This document shows, piece by piece, positions 27,109 to 35,980 of a stretch of DNA of 64,000 nucleotides. The stretch is from Persicobacter psychrovividus (GTDB lineage: Bacteria; Bacteroidota; Bacteroidia; Cytophagales; Cyclobacteriaceae), in assembly GCF_036492425.1 (NCBI RefSeq), contig NZ_AP025292.1:2852001-2916000 (forward strand), in the 5' to 3' direction. The notes beneath the pieces were generated by a model, which was given only the letters and a program-made list of their open reading frames with translations, was not told where the DNA came from and did no database searches. The position numbers and the translations under genes are program-made. Position 1 is the first letter of the stretch. Every line of letters starts with the position of its first letter.

Positions 27109-28101
27109 ATGAAATTAGCTATTGTTGGTGCCACAGGTCTTGTAGGTGGACAGATGTTGAAGGTTGTCGAAGAGCTTCAGTTAGCCTTCGATGAATTATT
27201 ACTCGTTGCTTCAGCTCGTTCTGCAGGCAAACAGATGGAATTCATGGGTAAATCCTACACGGTGGTTACCTTGGAGCAAGCTGTGGAAGCTCGTCCTGAT
27301 ATTGCCATTTTTTCAGCAGGCGGAAGCACCTCATTAAAGTGGGCTCCGAAATTTGCTGAGGTAGGGTGCTTCGTGGTAGATAACTCTTCTGCATGGCGAA
27401 TGGATCCATCAAAAAAATTAGTCGTTCCAGAAATTAATGCTTCGGAATTGACTGCTGACGATAAAATCATCGCCAACCCAAACTGTTCAACCATTCAGAT
27501 GGTATTGGCCCTGACTAAATTGCGTGAGCGTTATGGCATCAAGCGAATTGTCGTTTCGACTTATCAGTCGGTAACAGGTTCAGGGAAAAAAGCCGTGGAT
27601 CAGATGATGTCTGAGCGTGCGGGCGAAACTCCTGATATGTGCTACCCGCACAAAATCGACATGAACGTATTGCCTCATATTGATGTTTTCCAGGAGAATG
27701 GCTACACCAAAGAGGAGATGAAGATGATTTTGGAAACCAAGAAAATTTTCAGCGACGACAGCATCGCCGTAACAGCAACGACGGTTCGTATCCCAACAAT
27801 GGGCGGGCATTCGGAGTCAATCAATGTAGAATTCAATGAAGATTTCACCTTGGCGGAAGTGCGTGAGTTGATCGAAAATACGCCAGGCGTTGTGTTGGAA
27901 GATGATCCACAAAACAACGTTTATCCGATGCCATTGAATGCGCATAACCGCAACGAGGTGTTCGTTGGTCGCTTGCGTCGTGATGAATCTCAGCCAAATA
28001 CCTTGAATATGTGGTGTGTAGCTGATAACTTGCGAAAAGGTGCGGCGACCAATGCCGTGCAGATCGCTCAGCATCTTGTGGATGCGGGCTTTGTAAGCTA
28101 A
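27109..28101 (+). CDS. asd: Aspartate-semialdehyde dehydrogenase
   Basis: Reduces aspartyl phosphate to aspartate semialdehyde in the lysine, threonine, methionine and diaminopimelate pathways. The NADP-binding loop GATGLVGGQM is at the amino terminus, the catalytic Cys126 lies in NPNCSTIQMV, and the substrate-binding RIPTMGGHSESINVEF motif is intact, with the active-site histidine in GGHS. Length of 330 residues is the family norm. The next gene starts 10 bases after the stop, and the only terminator-like hairpin for asd lies inside that gene. Confidence 0.95.
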   Translation: MKLAIVGATGLVGGQMLKVVEELQLAFDELLLVASARSAGKQMEFMGKSYTVVTLEQAVEARPDIAIFSAGGSTSLKWAPKFAEVGCFVVDNSSAWRMDPSKKLVVPEINASELTADDKIIANPNCSTIQMVLALTKLRERYGIKRIVVSTYQSVTGSGKKAVDQMMSERAGETPDMCYPHKIDMNVLPHIDVFQENGYTKEEMKMILETKKIFSDDSIAVTATTVRIPTMGGHSESINVEFNEDFTLAEVRELIENTPGVVLEDDPQNNVYPMPLNAHNRNEVFVGRLRRDESQPNTLNMWCVADNLRKGAATNAVQIAQHLVDAGFVS

Positions 28102-28111
28102 GGTTCAGACA

Positions 28112-29305
28112 ATGAGTTGGGAAATTCTCAAAGAAAAAAATATACAACAATTCATAAAGGATCATGCCACGCATGATCCTTTTTCGTTGGCGCTGAAGGC
28201 CAAACAGTATCCGGATATTCCGATGCAGTTGGCTGTCGAGCAAATTCAGGCACGCCAAAAAGCGGTGAATAAACTGCCGACGTGGACGCAATGTGAGGGG
28301 ATTATTTATCCGCCTTTGCTGTCGATGGAGCAATGTTCGTCAGAAATCACTGCCAAATACAAAGGTGAGTTGATGGCGGGAAATCGCCTGCTTGACCTGA
28401 CGGGAGGCTCGGGTGTGGACACTTATTTCATCAGTCGAAATTTCGAAAAAGCGGATTATACCGAACTTTGGGAAGCGCTATTTCACCGTACCCAACACAA
28501 TTTTAAATGTTTGGGCGCTGAAAATATTGATTGCCACTTTGGGGATGGCATTGAATTTTTGAAGCAACAGCCCGATCAGCATTACAATCTGATTTTCATT
28601 GATCCTTACCGTCGAGATGAACAATTACAGAAGGTCTTTCAGATGGAAGATTGCCTGCCTGATGTGGTGGGGCTGAAAGAATTACTCCTGCAAAAATCCA
28701 AAAAGGTGTGGATCAAAGCTTCGCCGATGTTGGACATCAAAAGTAGTATTCGCAGTCTGAAATATGTCCAGCAAGTACATGTGGTTTCGGTGCAAAATGA
28801 TTGCAAAGAGGTATTGTTTGAATTAGAAAACAAGATCAACGATAACCCACAATACACGGCGGTGAACTTCACCAAGAAAGGGGAGAAAGAAACCCTCAGC
28901 TTTTCTTTAAAAGAAGAAACCGAAGCCATTGTGCCTTGCGACGCCCCAAAACAACACCTTTACGAGCCCAATAGCGCGATTTTGAAAGCGGGAGGATTTA
29001 AATCCATTGGTGTTCAGCAAGGCGTCTCCAAGCTACATCCGCACTCTCACCTTTATACTTCTGAAGCCTTAGTAAATGATTTTCAGGGACGAAAATTCAA
29101 AATCATTGGGCAAGAAGCGGTCAATAAAAAGGCTTTGAAGAAATATTGCAAAGACGGCAAAGGCAATTTAACGGTCCGGAATTTCCCTGCGACGGTGGCG
29201 GATCTTCGGAAAAAGCTGAAGCTGAAGGATGGAGGGAATATTTATATTTTCGCCACGACTTTGGTAGGAGAGGAGAAGGTGTTGTTGGTTTGTGAAAGGG
29301 TTTGA
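28112..29305 (+). CDS. Class I methyltransferase with THUMP-like domain
   Basis: A 397-residue protein with a SAM-binding core (LLDLTGGSGVDTYFISRNF, with the glycine-rich loop; NLIFIDPYRRD as motif IV) and a carboxy-terminal THUMP-like domain (VRNFPATVADLRKKLKLKDGG). Comparable proteins probably methylate RNA, but a substrate is not established. The amino-terminal helical part (FIKDHATHDPFSLALKAKQY, then QIQARQKAV) appears native, so the start at 28112 is kept even though a perfect terminator hairpin occupies codons 16-24. It follows asd by 10 bases. Confidence 0.85.
   Translation: MSWEILKEKNIQQFIKDHATHDPFSLALKAKQYPDIPMQLAVEQIQARQKAVNKLPTWTQCEGIIYPPLLSMEQCSSEITAKYKGELMAGNRLLDLTGGSGVDTYFISRNFEKADYTELWEALFHRTQHNFKCLGAENIDCHFGDGIEFLKQQPDQHYNLIFIDPYRRDEQLQKVFQMEDCLPDVVGLKELLLQKSKKVWIKASPMLDIKSSIRSLKYVQQVHVVSVQNDCKEVLFELENKINDNPQYTAVNFTKKGEKETLSFSLKEETEAIVPCDAPKQHLYEPNSAILKAGGFKSIGVQQGVSKLHPHSHLYTSEALVNDFQGRKFKIIGQEAVNKKALKKYCKDGKGNLTVRNFPATVADLRKKLKLKDGGNIYIFATTLVGEEKVLLVCERV
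28156..28184 (+). terminator. Perfect intrinsic terminator inside the methyltransferase CDS
   Basis: AAAGGATCATGC, a 3-base loop CAC, and the exact complement form a 12-bp stem followed by five T. It lies 55 bases after the asd stop, and 44 bases inside the next gene, where it also encodes KDHATHDPF. It would end asd transcripts or attenuate the downstream gene. Confidence 0.75.
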
Positions 29306-29316
29306 TAGTTGGTTGT

Positions 29317-29345
29317 AGCGAGGGGACTGCGACCAGTGTTAGGGG
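29317..29345 (-). repeat. Short repeat with the ACACTGGTC core
   Basis: On the minus strand this reads TAACACTGGTCGCAGTCCCC and continues TCGCTAC. The ACACTGGTC core and following AGTCCC-type segment resemble the REP-like hairpin in the der/ABC intergenic repeat (ACACTGGTCTTAGCGTCCC). It sits at the left edge of the accessory patch. Confidence 0.35.
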
Positions 29346-29371
29346 TAAGGTTACTACGATTGGAGGTAGGG

Positions 29372-29869
29372 CTATTTTTCCATGGAATGAATTCCATGTC
29401 TAACATAAAAAGTCCTTTCAGGACTGGATAAAGCTACATTCCCTTTAATGCGGGTATTGCCACAAACCATCAAAGGTTCATTCTTATCTGCCAAGATCAA
29501 GGCCGTATTCCTTACAGAATCATTTCGATATCCCTTGATGTAGGTTTTCGATAAAGAAGGGTGACTCGCTACTCCAACATTCACTTGCTGCAATATGCCC
29601 CACTCCCCCTGCCTAATCACCACCTTAGAGCGAATATCTTCCCCATATAACTGAACAGTATCTACCCCCTCCTTTTTATAGGGAAAAGCCAAGCTAAGCT
29701 GGAGACCATCAGCTAAATATGTTGAGGCTTGAAACGCTCTTTTCCAACTCAACATATTCAACCGATGGTAATAGCCCATCAAAATGATCGCCGCGGAAAT
29801 GCCTACCAAAGCCAATGAAATGGAAAATACGAAGGGTAAGGTGCCTGCTTTGAGTTTTAATTTATGCAT
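29372..29869 (-). CDS. Possibly truncated envelope protein of unknown function
   Basis: A 165-residue protein with one amino-terminal membrane helix (LPFVFSISLALVGISAAIIL) and an extracytoplasmic remainder with VQLYGEDIRSKVVIRQGEWG and ALILADKNEPLMVCGNTRIKG. I recall Bacteroidota proteins with the same pattern that continue for several hundred residues after the GNTRIKGNA-type segment; here the frame ends shortly after it (RTFYVRHGIHSMEK), and no continuation is visible in the remaining 66 bases before the convergent gene. It may be a carboxy-terminally truncated copy. Function unknown. Confidence 0.5.
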   Translation of the reverse strand: MHKLKLKAGTLPFVFSISLALVGISAAIILMGYYHRLNMLSWKRAFQASTYLADGLQLSLAFPYKKEGVDTVQLYGEDIRSKVVIRQGEWGILQQVNVGVASHPSLSKTYIKGYRNDSVRNTALILADKNEPLMVCGNTRIKGNVALSSPERTFYVRHGIHSMEK

Positions 29870-30016
29870 GGGCTAATATCGCAATTTGGCTGTTCTTTTT
29901 CAGTTCAATAAATGTCTACACTATTTAGCACCTTGCTAAAAGACTCCTAATCATCGGCCAAATACCATAACAGAAAGATGCTTCTAAAAATTTATAACCT
30001 TCAAATAGTACCAAGT

Positions 30017-30601
30017 CTAACTTAGGCAATACTTCTTAAGGGATTTTCTTTTTACAAAGGGAAATCTATAACTTTTTACCTCTATTGGCAAATTCCTAAA
30101 TAACCTTTGGGGGTTTGGAACCATTATACTACTTAAAAAAATAACCCTTCCACAATTTAATTCAATTAAAGCATATTTCATATTAGACCAAGGATGTGCG
30201 TACCCCCTGTTATCTACCTCATGCTTTGGTTTATATATAAAAACGATTTTAACATCTTTGGGTGAGAATACAACCTCACTTCTATCTGAGTAAGAATAGA
30301 GCTTATTCTCATCATCAAATGCAATCACACTATCTTTATTTAAACTAAAATGATTGAAATAAATTACAAATACCGGTATATAAACATATATAAGAATAAA
30401 AGTAGAGGTTAGAAAATAGAAAACAGGATCTAACAATAGGTTATCAAATCCTTTAATATGCCCAACTATCATCGATATAATTATTAAAAACACTGTATAA
30501 CTCAATAAATGTCTAATTAACCTATAGTGGGAGTGATTATCAATTTTAAATTTTTTCATATATTCATTAAAATCTGGGAACCCATCCAGAACGGATTCCA
30601 T
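30017..30601 (-). CDS. AT-rich two-helix membrane protein, possible Rhs immunity protein
   Basis: A 194-residue protein that I do not recognise. It has two membrane helices (about residues 32-48 and 58-82: YTVFLIIISMIVGHI and VFYFLTSTFILIYVYIPVF) and a cytoplasmic-looking, beta-rich tail (NKDSVIAFDDENKLYSYSD, then PWSNMKYALIELNCGRVIF) resembling a PH-like domain. Its start at 30601 overlaps the Rhs stop by 35 bases; an ATG at 30559 would place it 8 bases after that stop. Low GC and its position directly behind an Rhs tip are what one expects of an immunity gene, but that is inference from position only. Confidence 0.55.
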   Translation of the reverse strand: MESVLDGFPDFNEYMKKFKIDNHSHYRLIRHLLSYTVFLIIISMIVGHIKGFDNLLLDPVFYFLTSTFILIYVYIPVFVIYFNHFSLNKDSVIAFDDENKLYSYSDRSEVVFSPKDVKIVFIYKPKHEVDNRGYAHPWSNMKYALIELNCGRVIFLSSIMVPNPQRLFRNLPIEVKSYRFPFVKRKSLKKYCLS

Positions 30602-32525
30602 TATTAAAATCTATATACCCTCTTTGAGTTTTATAGGTGATTTCTTGCATTAAATTTTGATAACCTTCAATTGCCATAGGCGCAAGATAAAAGCCAGCGC
30701 CAACCGCTACTCCTAAAAGTGGGTGAACCATACCTGCAGCATATGCAGCCCCAACTCCAGTCGTATTGTAGATGAAATTACCTAATGTCTGATTTCCATT
30801 ATACAACTGAACCGCATCATAAGCTACTGAAAATACACCAACAGCTAACCCTCCATGCTTTGCAATACCCCCTATTATCGGTATGATTTTCGGGGTAGAT
30901 CGCATAACTCCCACTATTTTATCTGGTGAGACGTGACCATAAATCGGTTTGACAGATGTAAATGTTGTGCTTTGCATTAATGATTCAATACCACCAAAAA
31001 TTATCCCTCCCTCTGATAAGCGCTGGTTTATTTCTCCTGCATCATAATTTCCAAGTGTTCCTAATTTGTATCTTATTTTATCTGGCCCATTTAATTTATT
31101 ATAGTTACGATTTTCTTTTCCTTGTTCAATCTTTTCATCAAGTTTTGAGGCTAATGGATGCGCCGCATGATTCAAACCCGAACTAATTAAACCATTCCTA
31201 AAGCCATCTGCAAATTCTCCACCTGCTATTTCACTACTAACTCCACCTACTAAACCACCTGCAGCGATTAAACCTGCTTTTTGCCAATAAATATTCTTAG
31301 GATTTACCTTTATACCACCAATAGCACTTGAGGCCGCAGATCCCATAGCACCAGAGGCAAACCCATGGATGTATTCCCCGCCTTGGGCTAAATTCATCAC
31401 TCCTCCTACATGCCCATGCATAAATGCCTGAAGAGTACCCTTACCAAATGCTGACATACTTCCTGCTCCTGTTGCAGGAATACCCACTATCATTTGACCT
31501 ATTCCAAATGATGCAGCTCCACCTATTGCCCCAAAAATGGCTGCCTTTCCTGCACCGTCCCAAAAGTTATTCCCATTAAATGAATTTGAGATCCCATTGG
31601 TTGCTACACTAATTGCTACACCAATCAACATCGAAGTAATGATCGCTTCCCCACCAGGATCTACCATCATCACAGGATTATTCCCCATCCCCACATATCC
31701 GCTGGCGAATTGACGGGCAGGATCCACGGATATCCAACGCCCTATGCGGGCATCATACATTCTGGCTTGGAAAGTATGCCAATTATGGGTATTCGTATCA
31801 TCTTCTGCAAATTCCCCCTGATAACCATAACGGTAGGAGATATCGGTGGTACTCATTCGATAGCCAAAGGGGTAATAAGAGGCATGCCCACCTGAATTGA
31901 TTGCTTCTTTATTCCAAGCGACCAATGAACGTACATTCCCTAAATGATCACGAATTTCATATACAGGATCTTCGTTCCCAGCGTAAGCGGTCCCTAATCG
32001 ACTGCTGCCGTAGATGGGGACTTCAATAAGTTGTGGTGTCCCTTGATTGCTTTGCTGATAAATGGCCAGGACGTTACCTGAGGCATCATTTACGTAGTAG
32101 GTTTTTAAATTATCATCATCGTTTGCCTGGAAGGATCGATGGCCATTGACATTATATCCATAATTGACTGCAAACAGATTAGTACCTTTTTGGACATCTA
32201 CCCTCGTCATATGCCCACTTAAATTAAAAGTAGGATTTAATGTTAGTTTTTGTTCCGTAAGCTCGACATTACCATCCCACTCTTTGTAGATCGCCTGTTT
32301 TAATTGACCAATTTCATCATAGCTAAAACTACCATAATCACCTAAACCACCATGAGCTACCCTTGCTAATTGGTTACGTGATGAATAGTGATAAGTAAAA
32401 TCATCCATAACGTCCCCTTTATCATCAAATCGAGAAATTTTCTGGATGTTTTTGTTCTTATCATAAGATAAGTTGTTCACCTTAAACTGATCGGTAGTAG
32501 ATTTAAATGTGGCCCCTGAAGCCAT
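30567..32525 (-). CDS. Rhs-family protein, tail only (5' truncated)
   Basis: The frame codes for the last part of an Rhs/YD-repeat toxin: YD-type repeats (NLSYDKNKNIQKISRFDDKG), the RHS core (YEIRDHLGNVRSLVAWNK), and the junction ARMYDARIGRWISVDPARQF with GMGNNPVMMVDPGG, after which comes a variable tail of about 360 residues rich in glycine and hydrophobic helices (VGAAYAAGMVHPLLGVAVGA). The reading frame is open back to a TTG at 32543 (LLSADYAMASG still fits the family), immediately preceded by stops TAA and TGA, so the front of a protein normally above 1000 residues is missing. An ATG at 32525 is the first ordinary start. It is either a silent tip cassette or a remnant. Confidence 0.7.
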   Translation of the reverse strand: MASGATFKSTTDQFKVNNLSYDKNKNIQKISRFDDKGDVMDDFTYHYSSRNQLARVAHGGLGDYGSFSYDEIGQLKQAIYKEWDGNVELTEQKLTLNPTFNLSGHMTRVDVQKGTNLFAVNYGYNVNGHRSFQANDDDNLKTYYVNDASGNVLAIYQQSNQGTPQLIEVPIYGSSRLGTAYAGNEDPVYEIRDHLGNVRSLVAWNKEAINSGGHASYYPFGYRMSTTDISYRYGYQGEFAEDDTNTHNWHTFQARMYDARIGRWISVDPARQFASGYVGMGNNPVMMVDPGGEAIITSMLIGVAISVATNGISNSFNGNNFWDGAGKAAIFGAIGGAASFGIGQMIVGIPATGAGSMSAFGKGTLQAFMHGHVGGVMNLAQGGEYIHGFASGAMGSAASSAIGGIKVNPKNIYWQKAGLIAAGGLVGGVSSEIAGGEFADGFRNGLISSGLNHAAHPLASKLDEKIEQGKENRNYNKLNGPDKIRYKLGTLGNYDAGEINQRLSEGGIIFGGIESLMQSTTFTSVKPIYGHVSPDKIVGVMRSTPKIIPIIGGIAKHGGLAVGVFSVAYDAVQLYNGNQTLGNFIYNTTGVGAAYAAGMVHPLLGVAVGAGFYLAPMAIEGYQNLMQEITYKTQRGYIDFNNGIRSGWVPRF

Positions 32526-32571
32526 GGCATAATCCGCCGACAAGAGTTGTCATTAAGATCCGCATTGGGTT

Positions 32572-32591
32572 AGACGTAAATAATTACGTCT
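32572..32591. repeat. REP-like palindrome
   Basis: AGACGTAA, loop ATAA, TTACGTCT: a perfect 8-bp inverted repeat followed by CTACAGG. It lies about 30 bases upstream of the broken Rhs frame. Confidence 0.55.
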
Positions 32592-32631
32592 CTACAGGAT
32601 AGCGTAATCCAATAATCCTGAAAATAAAGGC

Positions 32632-32664
32632 AAAAAAAAGACAGGCACAACACCTGTCTTTTCA
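32632..32664 (-). terminator. Terminator downstream of trkH
   Basis: On the minus strand GAAAAGACAGG, an 8-base loop and CCTGTCTTTTTTTT form a stem with a long T run. It ends the trkA-trkH transcript and leaves the Rhs tail without read-through. Confidence 0.8.
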
Positions 32665-32711
32665 ATATCATTAAACATAGTCTGTCGAAAATATGATTTC
32701 TACTGTCGTAG

Positions 32712-32731
32712 GGACGTTGCATGCAACGTCC
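32712..32731. repeat. Perfect 20-bp palindrome, REP-like
   Basis: GGACGTTGCATGCAACGTCC is its own reverse complement. A second small inverted repeat TTACC-GTGA-GGTAA follows directly (32732-32745). These sit between the trkH stop and its terminator and look like a dispersed extragenic element. Confidence 0.55.
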
Positions 32732-32774
32732 TTACCGTGAGGTAAAAATGACACCCTACATTAATAACTAACCA

Positions 32775-34229
32775 TTAATTCCCTCTCCAGAAGAAAGGAG
32801 TAAACAGCAGCAAAACGGTAAACAACTCCAGTCGGCCCAACAGCATCAGTGAGCTACAAATCCACTTGGCCATCGGTGGTAACCAGGCAAAATTATCGAC
32901 AGGACCAACACTGCCAATTCCAGGCCCCACATTCCCTAAAGAAGTCGCGCTCGCTCCCATGGCAGTCATCAGATCCAGGCCTGTCATGGCCAGGAGCATC
33001 GCACCGATCACGAAGGTGATCAGGAAAATAATTACGAAGGCAAGGACTGTATAGGTAATTTCACCCGATACCGCTTTGCCATTCAGCCGAACAGGAATAA
33101 CGGCGGAGGGATGAAGTTGGCGCTTTAAATCCAGCCAGCCATTTTTGGCCAAAATTAAATGCCGAACAGTCTTGATTCCCCCTGCGGTGGAACCTGCTGA
33201 ACCTCCGACAAACAATAGGATAAAACAGAGGATCGTCAGGAAGGGTGCCCAACTGGTATAATCAGCAGAAACAAAACCAGTGGTGGTGATTAAAGATACC
33301 AACTGGAAGGCCACATCACGGAAGCCCAGTTCTATATCTCCGTATAACTGGTACCCTACATACAACCCAAAAACGGTGGACAATCCCACGATAGATAAAA
33401 AGTACGCTCGAAACTCGTCGTTATTCCACACCTTTTTCAGCTGTCCCTGAAAGCCAAAATACATCATCGAGAAATTGGTTCCAGCGAAGAACATAAAGAT
33501 GATGATTGTATATTGAATCAAAGGATTTGGAAAGTGAGCGATAGAGGCATTTTTAGTGGAGAATCCTCCAGTGGCCATGGTCGTAAGGCTATGGTTGAAC
33601 GCATCATACCAGGTCATGCCAAACACCCGCAGCAACACGGTTTCTGTCAGGGTTAATCCAATATAAATCACCCATAGGCGTTTGGCGGTATCGGTGATTC
33701 GTGGGCGTAATTTATCTGCTGAAATCCCTGGGGCTTCTGCAACAAACAGCTGCATGCCCCCTACGCCTATCAAAGGCAGGATTGCGACAGTCAGTACAAT
33801 AATTCCCATGCCGCCGATCCACTGCGTCAGGCTTCGCCAATACAGAATCGAGGGCGCCACGGCTTCAATATCTTTCAATATAGAAGCCCCAGTGGTGGTA
33901 TAACCCGATATACATTCAAAAAAGGCATCGGTGAGGTTATGAATTGCGCCACTGAATAAATAGGGCAGGGTTGCTGATAAGGCCATCAGAATCCAGCCAA
34001 AAGTTACGACAATATAAACATCTCGCTTCTTGACCACCCGTTCGGTCTGACGTGTAAAAAAAAAGGCCAGACTGCCCGCTCCCATTGTTATGGCAAAAGC
34101 TTTCAGGATCGCCCAATGTTGCATATCCTGAAAATAGATTGAAAACGGTAGGGCTGTCAGCATAAAAACACTGTTGATGATCAACAGCATGCCGAGAATA
34201 TGGATAATCGATTTAAAATGAAATCTCAT
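32775..34229 (-). CDS. trkH: Trk-type potassium uptake channel TrkH
   Basis: The 484-residue membrane subunit that conducts potassium. The four selectivity-filter loops are visible: SGYTTTGAS, MATGGFSTK, ITTTGFVSAD and TSLGNVGPG, each between hydrophobic helices, as in TrkH/KtrB. The gene begins 9 bases after trkA ends on the same strand, so channel and gating subunit form one operon. A strong terminator lies about 110 bases downstream, after two palindromes. Confidence 0.95.
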   Translation of the reverse strand: MRFHFKSIIHILGMLLIINSVFMLTALPFSIYFQDMQHWAILKAFAITMGAGSLAFFFTRQTERVVKKRDVYIVVTFGWILMALSATLPYLFSGAIHNLTDAFFECISGYTTTGASILKDIEAVAPSILYWRSLTQWIGGMGIIVLTVAILPLIGVGGMQLFVAEAPGISADKLRPRITDTAKRLWVIYIGLTLTETVLLRVFGMTWYDAFNHSLTTMATGGFSTKNASIAHFPNPLIQYTIIIFMFFAGTNFSMMYFGFQGQLKKVWNNDEFRAYFLSIVGLSTVFGLYVGYQLYGDIELGFRDVAFQLVSLITTTGFVSADYTSWAPFLTILCFILLFVGGSAGSTAGGIKTVRHLILAKNGWLDLKRQLHPSAVIPVRLNGKAVSGEITYTVLAFVIIFLITFVIGAMLLAMTGLDLMTAMGASATSLGNVGPGIGSVGPVDNFAWLPPMAKWICSSLMLLGRLELFTVLLLFTPFFWRGN

Positions 34230-34238
34230 GGAAGGATA

Positions 34239-35588
34239 TTACTTAAAAAATCTTTCTACCACCCGAATTGCTTCTGGCTTACACAATACAACCACGTGAT
34301 CCTTCGGGTTGAACTCAAAATTACCCATAGTGGTAAAACCACGAGTATTCCGAATTACCCCACCAATAATTGCACCTTCAGGAAAATCAAGGTCACGCAC
34401 TTTCTGAAAGCATATCGCTGAATTTTCGCGTACTTCAAATTCCATTACCTCAGCATCTACTCCATGCACACTCGTTACAGTGAGTACATTTCCACGGCGC
34501 AAGTAGCGGCAAATAAAGTTTGCGGCAATCAATTTTTTATTGATCATGGTATCTACACCAATCGCCTGCGAAAGGTGTATATAGTCCATATTTTCTACCA
34601 AAGCGATGGTTTTCTGTACATTGTTGTTTTTCGCCAACAGGCAGGAAATAATGTTGGTTTCAGAGTTTCCTGTAACAGCAATGAAGGCGTCCATTTCCTC
34701 CAGGCCTTCCTCTTTCAGCAAGGAAACATCATTGGAATCTCCATTAATTACCAAAACTTCAGGCAACTGATCAGCCAGTAAAAAACACTTCTCTTTGTCT
34801 TTTTCCACCAGCTTCACCCGGTATTTGTTGGTGCGCTCCGAAAGTTTCCGTGCGGCATGTAAGCCCGTACGGCTCCCGCCAAGAATCATAATATCTTTGA
34901 TTCGTTTTTTCGTTCCACCCTTCAGTGAAAAGACCGCATCGACTCCTGTTGGTTCTGCAATAAAATAGACATAATCGTTTACTTCAAGGCGGGTATCCCC
35001 ATCAGGAATAATCGTTTGCCCATCTCGCAAGACGGCCACAATTACAAAGTCACGGTTTTTATTCAGTGAGGCGGAATCTTTCAGGGTTACCCCTGCAAAA
35101 GGATCACCCTCTTCGATATGTATACCGATCAGGGAAAGCATTCCTCTGTCGAACTCAAAAGTGTCCGTCAGGGCGGCCTCGCGCAACAGGCGCTTAATCT
35201 CCCGAGCAGCCAAAGATTCTGGCGAAATAAGCTCATCTATCCCCAGGGAGCGTAAATCTTCGCGTTGCCTATGGCTCAGGAAATCCACATTGTTGATGCG
35301 TGCAACCGTTCGCTGTGCTCCCAGTTTTTTTCCAATCATACAGGTGGCCAGGTTGGTTTCCTCCGCAGGCGTAACAGCAATCAGCAAATCTGCCTTCGCC
35401 ACTTCCGCATCCTTGAGTACATCATAATAAATGGAGTTCCCCTCGATCGTGGCAACATCCAACTGATTAGAGACATACTGCAACCTCTCCTTGTCTGTGT
35501 CAATAATGACAATATCTTTTTGCTCGTGGGCCAATTGCTTCGCTAAATGGAAGCCGACCTCCCCTGCGCCAGCGATAACTATATGCAT
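34239..35588 (-). CDS. trkA: Trk potassium uptake regulator TrkA
   Basis: Peripheral, nucleotide-binding gating subunit of the Trk system. It has the tandem two-RCK structure: Rossmann loop GAGEVGFHLA at the start and GGSRTGLHAA near residue 220, each followed by a TrkA-C domain (GVTLKDSASLNKNRDFVIVA; RENSAICFQKVRDLDFP). About 449 residues from the ATG at 35588, which is preceded by AGGAAG and gives the conserved MHIVIAGAGEVG start; an upstream in-frame start at 35639 is unlikely. TrkA-C domains are known c-di-AMP targets in some bacteria, and cdaA is in this window. Confidence 0.95.
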   Translation of the reverse strand: MHIVIAGAGEVGFHLAKQLAHEQKDIVIIDTDKERLQYVSNQLDVATIEGNSIYYDVLKDAEVAKADLLIAVTPAEETNLATCMIGKKLGAQRTVARINNVDFLSHRQREDLRSLGIDELISPESLAAREIKRLLREAALTDTFEFDRGMLSLIGIHIEEGDPFAGVTLKDSASLNKNRDFVIVAVLRDGQTIIPDGDTRLEVNDYVYFIAEPTGVDAVFSLKGGTKKRIKDIMILGGSRTGLHAARKLSERTNKYRVKLVEKDKEKCFLLADQLPEVLVINGDSNDVSLLKEEGLEEMDAFIAVTGNSETNIISCLLAKNNNVQKTIALVENMDYIHLSQAIGVDTMINKKLIAANFICRYLRRGNVLTVTSVHGVDAEVMEFEVRENSAICFQKVRDLDFPEGAIIGGVIRNTRGFTTMGNFEFNPKDHVVVLCKPEAIRVVERFFK

Positions 35589-35980
35589 TTTCTTCCTGCT
35601 AATTTCTAATTGCTCGAATATAGGAAATTTTAAAATCAAATTAAGGTTTAATTACAATTCCGCCTATAATAAAGCGGTTCAGATTATCGTTGCCCCCCGA
35701 ATGTCCTCACTCATCAAAAAATTATAATTTTCACCAATTTAAGTCTTTAATCAATACCTAAAGCATTGAGTTACTGCCAACTACGAAACAATCCACTTTA
35801 TCAACCGTATCCCTACTTAGGGCATAAGTGTTTTTCTTTTGCTTCTATTTTTATCTTAAAAAGATCACCAAATATTACCTAACCCTCCACCAACCACCTA
35901 ACTAAAAAAATTTCCTACTTCAAAAAGAACGTGGATTTGAAGAACCAATACCGAACTATTACAAACTAAACTTACCAAAC
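35589..35980. other. Intergenic region between trkA and the ECF sigma gene, 392 bases
   Basis: Divergent upstream region of trkA (minus) and the sigma/carotenoid operon (plus). No gene or clear Bacteroidota housekeeping promoter is seen on either strand. A promoter dependent on the sigma factor could lie here but cannot be recognised without its consensus. Confidence 0.6.

Noticed and set aside
27845-28333. 162-codon minus-strand frame across asd and the methyltransferase
   Set aside because: Antisense to two well-supported genes and spans a terminator hairpin.
35589-35980. c-di-AMP or potassium riboswitch in front of trkA
   Set aside because: I looked for the typical long paired leader and found only AT-rich sequence with short stems; nothing matches a known class.
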